The position numbers and the translations under genes were made by a program. A stretch of 64,000 bases of DNA. It comes from Trinickia acidisoli (GTDB lineage Bacteria; Pseudomonadota; Gammaproteobacteria; Burkholderiales; Burkholderiaceae). Below, one piece after another: positions 61,720 through 64,000 of the stretch; position 1 is the first letter of the stretch, and every line of letters starts with the position of its first letter. Below the pieces are notes generated by a model. It had not been told where the DNA came from. It made no database searches and saw only the letters and a program-made list of their open reading frames with translations. Location of the stretch: positions 186,001 through 250,000 of the forward strand of contig NZ_JAFLRG010000001.1 in NCBI RefSeq assembly GCF_017315725.1, read 5' to 3'.

Positions 61720-64000
61720 ATGACCCAGAAACCTCCCAGCATTAAGACGCCAGTAGCGCAAGCCGTGGCCAAGCCCTACGCCCGGGCAACCGATTCTTCT
61801 TCGCCGCGCCTCGAGACCGAAACCAAGTTCATGCAGCAATACCAGATTGCCGCGGCCGTGCATGGCGGAGGAGACATCGTCGCCGTACGAAACGGCAAGG
61901 GGCAGGTCGAAGTCTTCACGGTCGGTACCGACGGTACCGTCTGGAACTTCTTTCCCGATCCGTTGAGCGACACGGGCTACAGCGCGATGAGCACGGGATT
62001 GGCCGCGCGCTGGGTCGTGGCCGGCCTGAATTCCGCGGGCCGCATCGTGCTGTTCGCGGCAAACAATCTCATCCTCAACTACGTCGTCGAGACCACCAAG
62101 ACGGGCTCCGACCGCTGGGGAAGCGTGATGACGGCCACGTTGCCGCTGCCCGTCAACGCGACGGCCATTGCAGGCCTATATGCCGCGCAGATAGCGGGCA
62201 AGCTCTATGTGGCGGCGCTCACCAAGTTCCAGAGTGCGTCTCCCGGCAATTCCTATGCGCTGGCGACCTCCATTTGGGATCAAAAGCCGGGCGTATTCCA
62301 ATCCACTTCGGTCACCCTGTCTTCGCTCAATTGCGTCTGGTCCGGCTCGTCGGCCAGCACCGCCGAATTCACGGTGCTCGATACCGTCTACCTTGGCTAC
62401 AACGTCTCGACGCAGCAGGTCACGCGCTATCCGTTCGCCGCCACGTTCAAGTCCTTGGCCGTCGCGACAAGCCTGGACCTCGCCGGCAACAACAAGTATT
62501 TCAGCGTGCTCTCCGACGGCAATCTCTATCAAATGGTGGGCGGCTCGGGCGGCATCCCCTATAGCTGGGCTCAGGTGACGCAGAGCATGAGCTTCCGGGA
62601 CGTGCAAAGTGCGGTGTCCACGTCCGGGCAGATCGAGTTGTTCACGCTCGACACCGGCGCGCGGTTGTGTCATTTCGAGCCGAATCAGCAATCGGCCACG
62701 GGATGGTCCAACACCATGGTGATCCAGACGGGGGTGGCGCTGCTGGGGGTGACGCAACTCGACCAGGGAAACATTGAAGCTTTCACGGTAGGAACGACCC
62801 AGGCCACGCTCAGCCACCTCATCGAGCAGGGGGACAGCGGCAACTGGCAGATCACGCCCCTGCAGGTGCCCACTTCGGGGCAGGTCGAGGAATTCATCTC
62901 CTACTCCACGGACCTGATGGTGTATGACGCCGCCGGCTCCCCGATGCCCAACGCTCCTGTACAGGTATGGGCTTCGTCGCAAACCCAGATCCTCGTGAAC
63001 GGCGCGAGCTACACCGTGGATGCCCATACGCCGGCCAATCTCACGTGTTCGCCCGGCGGATCGCTGAGCATCACGCAAGGCACGGGCATGCTCGGCATTC
63101 CCGCGCTGCAAATCAATCTGGTCAATGTCATGCCGTCGGGGCAAGCGATCGCTGTCGAACAATATGCGGGGGTACAGGCGCAGCTCGCCACCGTTACCGG
63201 CACCGATTTGATGAACGCAACCACGGCCGACGGACAGTACCTCCTGCAAGACCAGTACCGCACCGTCGAACAGACCAATGAGTTGGCTTCGGCCTTCAAT
63301 CAGTGCATGACGATGACGCAGTCCGCTTCCGTGAAGCGCTCTTTGCAGTCGCTTGCCCTGGGCGCGGCGCCCAAGCTGGGCGTGTCATGTGTCGACGCCG
63401 ACCGAACCGCGGATTTGACTCGTTTGGGTGCCCCGACTCAAGCCCAACATTGGCAGTTGGATTTCAGCGCGGGCAAGCCCAAGTTCCGCGTGCTGACGGC
63501 GGAGCAGGCCGAACACCTGATTCACGAAAAGCGCGCCAAGCATGTGCTGACCACGCAATCGGTGGGCGGCTTCATGGACTGGATCGGCAGCATCGGCGAT
63601 TTCGTCGAAGGGGTGGTCAGCGGCATCGTGAACGTGGTCGACACCATCATCACCACCGTCGGTAGCGCCATCAAAGCGGCTATCACTTTCGTGGTCAACG
63701 GCGTTCAGTTTCTCTTCGAGACCGTGGTGGAGTTCGTGCAAGATGCCTTCGATCTCGTCGAGGTGTTCTTTGCACAGGTGAAGGTGATCTTCGAGCAGAT
63801 CTTCGAATGGCTCGGCTTCTTGTTCTCTTGGCCCGACATCCTGCGCACCCACGACGCGCTGTACTACACGCTGGACCAATTCCTCGACTTTCTCCCAGGT
63901 GCCGTCGGCGGCATCCAGACCAAGTTCGACCAGGGCATCGCTCAGGTCAAGGACCAGATAAGCGCCATCTTCGATCAATTGGTCAACAGCGTAGGCGGAA
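61720..64000 (+). CDS. Large beta-propeller protein with long amphipathic C-terminal region (cut by window edge)
   Basis: An ATG at 61720, with AATAGGAG about 10 bases upstream, opens 760 codons without a stop to the window end. Residues 45-400 show repeated blocks of propeller type (QVEVFTVGTDGTVWNFFPDP, RIVLFAANNLILNYV, QIELFTLDTGARLCHFEP, NIEAFTVGTTQATLSHLI), like lectin-type propellers. A domain at 405-470 follows, then from about 615 a very hydrophobic amphipathic stretch (DWIGSIGDFVEGVVSGIVNV, AITFVVNGVQFLFETVVEFV, QIFEWLGFLFSWPDIL). No signal peptide is seen. It could be a surface or secreted toxin-like protein; I cannot name a function. Confidence 0.8.
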   Translation, partial: MTQKPPSIKTPVAQAVAKPYARATDSSSPRLETETKFMQQYQIAAAVHGGGDIVAVRNGKGQVEVFTVGTDGTVWNFFPDPLSDTGYSAMSTGLAARWVVAGLNSAGRIVLFAANNLILNYVVETTKTGSDRWGSVMTATLPLPVNATAIAGLYAAQIAGKLYVAALTKFQSASPGNSYALATSIWDQKPGVFQSTSVTLSSLNCVWSGSSASTAEFTVLDTVYLGYNVSTQQVTRYPFAATFKSLAVATSLDLAGNNKYFSVLSDGNLYQMVGGSGGIPYSWAQVTQSMSFRDVQSAVSTSGQIELFTLDTGARLCHFEPNQQSATGWSNTMVIQTGVALLGVTQLDQGNIEAFTVGTTQATLSHLIEQGDSGNWQITPLQVPTSGQVEEFISYSTDLMVYDAAGSPMPNAPVQVWASSQTQILVNGASYTVDAHTPANLTCSPGGSLSITQGTGMLGIPALQINLVNVMPSGQAIAVEQYAGVQAQLATVTGTDLMNATTADGQYLLQDQYRTVEQTNELASAFNQCMTMTQSASVKRSLQSLALGAAPKLGVSCVDADRTADLTRLGAPTQAQHWQLDFSAGKPKFRVLTAEQAEHLIHEKRAKHVLTTQSVGGFMDWIGSIGDFVEGVVSGIVNVVDTIITTVGSAIKAAITFVVNGVQFLFETVVEFVQDAFDLVEVFFAQVKVIFEQIFEWLGFLFSWPDILRTHDALYYTLDQFLDFLPGAVGGIQTKFDQGIAQVKDQISAIFDQLVNSVGG

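Noticed and set aside
62176..63249. 357-codon minus-strand frame
   Set aside because: Antisense to the large beta-propeller gene, which has a ribosome site and repeated domains.

Overview
The window is a high-GC chromosome segment from a betaproteobacterium of the Burkholderiaceae (Burkholderia/Paraburkholderia/Trinickia group; I cannot fix the genus). The evidence is the flagellar cluster with divergent fliF and fliE, a high-potential iron-sulfur protein, a BpH1-type H-NS, the class I ferredoxin-NADP reductase, and the rsmI-yraN-diaA-dolP block.

Layout. 1-3.8 kb: flagellar genes (fliF start, fliE, fliS, fliT, fliK, FlhB-C-like protein), ending against a 41-codon stump of an xdhC/coxI-type gene that overlaps coxG. 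3.9-25.8 kb: housekeeping and metabolic core (amino-acid permease, NarL-type two-component pair, fpr, LysE exporter, AAA ATPase, FAD oxidoreductase, HiPIP, dienelactone hydrolase, nitronate monooxygenase, branched-chain amino-acid binding protein, MFS, HugZ, H-NS, CDF transporter, Lrp, exonuclease/MBL pair, rlpA). rlpA is preceded by about 470 bases of non-coding DNA rich in perfect hairpins. 26.4-35.0 kb: a type VI secretion auxiliary module (vgrG, Tle3-like lipase effector, DUF2875 adaptor-like protein, PAAR, lone tssF) placed between rlpA and rsmI. 35.1-38.5 kb: rsmI, yraN, diaA-like, dolP-like, cytochrome c and tRNA-Ala(CGC).

38.7-58.3 kb is an accessory, defence-rich region directly downstream of the tRNA: an AlbA_2/ATPase plus ParA pair; an AbrB antitoxin with a truncated PIN toxin; a RelE/RHH pair; an IS66 tnpA relic; a minus-strand operon of SNF2 helicase, DUF4391, type III Mod and Res headed by an excisionase-type HTH gene; a candidate membrane-active toxin overlapping a DUF7079-like gene; an McrB-N/HNH nuclease; and two membrane-anchored PD-(D/E)XK nucleases, one frameshifted. 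A relic of the 3' end of the gene at 58423 lies at 53957, so the nuclease block appears to sit between two copies of that sequence.

58.4-64 kb: a secreted protein, a ThiS/MoaD-like protein with a BNR beta-propeller protein, a 760-base spacer with a lux-box-like palindrome, and the first 760 codons of a large beta-propeller protein that runs off the end of the window. No CRISPR array, rRNA, integrase or intact transposon was found.
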